Shown here piece by piece: positions 15,087 through 15,899 of a DNA stretch of 15,899 nucleotides. The translations under genes were made by a program, and so were the position numbers. Source of the stretch: Nitrospirota bacterium (lineage in GTDB: Bacteria; NPL-UPA2; JAADIA01); the NCBI GenBank assembly GCA_013151555.1, contig JAADIA010000026.1, positions 1 to 15,899 on the forward strand. Direction: 5' to 3'. Each line of letters begins with the position of its first letter. Within the stretch, counting starts at the first letter, position 1. The notes beneath the pieces were generated by a model, which was not told where the DNA came from, made no database searches, and saw nothing but the letters and a program-made list of their open reading frames with translations.

Positions 15087-15234
15087 CATCTCTTCCATAA
15101 CTATCAATTAAATCTATCTCTTATTCTTATACCCCCTTATAAGGAACAAGATGTTTTCGAGCGAAGATCGGTAGCGCAGCAGCGAGCAACCCCAGCCTGC
15201 CCGCCTCGAGGGTAAGGGAGATAAGGTCGAGCTT

Positions 15235-15678
15235 TTACTTCTTCACCACCCAGACTTTCACTTCAGCCGTAACCTCCGGATGAAGTTTAATGGGAACATG
15301 ATAAATACCCAGGGCTTTTATGGGCTCCTCCAGAATTATTTTCCGTTTATCAATCTCAATTCCTTCGCGGGCCAGGGCTTCAGCAATATCCAGTGAGGTC
15401 ACTGAACCGTAAAGTTTTTCGTCCTCGCCGGTCTGCACAGCGATGGTACAGGATACTTTTGCCAACCTCCCGGATAATTCTTCAACTTCCGCCTTCTCCT
15501 TTTTCTTATGAACGGCTTCAGTCTTTTTCTCTTCTTCAAACAGCCTCATATTCTTAGGCGTAGCTTCAAGAGCTAATTCTCGAGGGAGAAGAAAATTGCG
15601 GGCATATCCGGAGGCTACTTCCACCACCTCTCCTCGTTTTCCTAATCTCTTTTGATCTTCTCTCAATATAATCTTCAC
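15235..15678 (-). CDS. rplI: 50S ribosomal protein bL9
   Basis: The 147-residue protein has the two-domain L9 layout: an N-terminal 23S-rRNA-binding domain (1 to about 48) with KLGKRGEVVEVASGYARNFL-like sequence and FLLPRELALEAT, a long charged linker helix (about 48-75), and a C-terminal domain with GEDEKLYGSVTSLDIAEAL. Length is normal. The start is GTG at 15678 with GGAGGT 5 bases upstream. It lies between rpsR and dnaB, the order seen in many bacteria. Confidence 0.97.
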   Translation of the reverse strand: MKIILREDQKRLGKRGEVVEVASGYARNFLLPRELALEATPKNMRLFEEEKKTEAVHKKKEKAEVEELSGRLAKVSCTIAVQTGEDEKLYGSVTSLDIAEALAREGIEIDKRKIILEEPIKALGIYHVPIKLHPEVTAEVKVWVVKK

Positions 15679-15696
15679 GTTTACCTCCAGAGCAAA

Positions 15697-15806
15697 GGAC
15701 AGAAATCAGTTGTCAGAAATCAGATAATAGAAGTCAGATTGGATTTACTTTCTGTTCCGTGCTTTTTTTGCTGTCTTCTGCTCTCTGTCTTCTGTCCTCT
15801 GTGTTT
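15697..15806. repeat. CAGAAATCAG / CTGTCTTCTG inverted-repeat region between rpsR and rplI
   Basis: GGACAGA (15697-15703) and TCTGTCC (15791-15797) are complementary outer arms. On the left, CAGAAATCAG occurs at 15700 and 15714; on the right, CTGTCTTCTG occurs at 15771 and 15785. Both direct repeats have a 14-base period, so the two sides look like opposite-facing copies of one unit. It ends 1-2 bases from the TTTT before the rpsR stop and leaves only room for the rplI ribosome binding site on the other side. Confidence 0.7.
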
Positions 15807-15807
15807 T

Positions 15808-15899
15808 CTACTTAGCTGTAAAGGGCAAAAGGGCAAGCTGTCTGGCCCTTTTGACAGCTGTTGTCAGTTGCCTTTGATGCTTAGCACAATTACCAGATA
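15808..15899 (-). CDS. rpsR: 30S ribosomal protein bS18, C-terminal part, runs off the right edge
   Basis: The last 30 codons before the TAG at 15810-15808 read SGNCAKHQRQLTTAVKRARQ, then LALLPFTAK. This is the conserved C-terminus of ribosomal protein S18, where (T/S)G..AK.QRQL..A(I/V)KRAR.LALLPF is nearly invariant. S18 binds 16S rRNA with S6 in the platform of the small subunit. The N-terminal half and any upstream rpsF and ssb lie outside the window. Its position before rplI and dnaB supports the call. Confidence 0.95.
   Translation of the reverse strand, partial: SGNCAKHQRQLTTAVKRARQLALLPFTAK

Noticed and set aside
15087-15234. Possible gene or RNA between rplI and dnaB
   Set aside because: There is a GC-richer patch (about 15160-15210) with small inverted repeats such as CCTTATAAGG, but no start-to-stop frame with a ribosome binding site and no recognisable RNA fold.

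Overview
The window is an almost pure one-strand stretch: every gene I can support is read on the minus strand, so transcription runs from the right edge to the left edge. The proteins point to an uncultivated Gram-negative-type (diderm) bacterium. It encodes an MlaE/MlaF/MlaD lipid-transport set and a lipobox-bearing beta-propeller lipoprotein, which imply an outer membrane. It also encodes a Firmicutes-like membrane PIN-TRAM protein and a two-subunit class I fumarase. Gene content is housekeeping and colinear, while the gaps are rich in palindromic low-complexity repeats of a kind common in candidate-phylum genomes. I cannot name the phylum from this sequence; Omnitrophota, Aerophobota or a similar lineage is only a guess.

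In transcription order, the right part starts with the 3' end of rpsR, then rplI and dnaB, which is the classic ribosomal/replicative-helicase order. The lipid-transport genes mlaE, mlaF and mlaD follow, then radA and a YacL-like PIN-TRAM gene. The middle carries rsmI, the alpha and beta subunits of class I fumarase, rph and rdgB. The left part carries a WD40/PD40 lipoprotein, a tRNA-Pro(TGG) gene preceded by two decayed tandem copies, a beta-CASP metallo-beta-lactamase ribonuclease, a small cytosolic parvulin (PpiC type), an unrecognised AT-rich gene, and at the very edge the 5' end of a REP-associated tyrosine transposase that is too short to appear as a full ORF.

The genes cover translation (S18, L9, RsmI, tRNA-Pro), replication and recombination (DnaB, RadA), RNA and nucleotide quality control (RNase PH, RdgB, beta-CASP nuclease, PIN-TRAM), envelope lipid traffic (MlaEFD) and the TCA cycle (fumarase).

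The most interesting signal is between the genes. Several different hairpin-forming repeats sit directly against, or inside, the stop codon of the upstream gene and end about 17-33 bases before the next start in most cases. The best is a 101-bp tandem array between radA and the yacL-like gene. Its three 10-bp hairpins keep the same geometry while the arm sequences change in a compensatory way. No clear rho-independent terminator was found, and only one weak promoter candidate is proposed.
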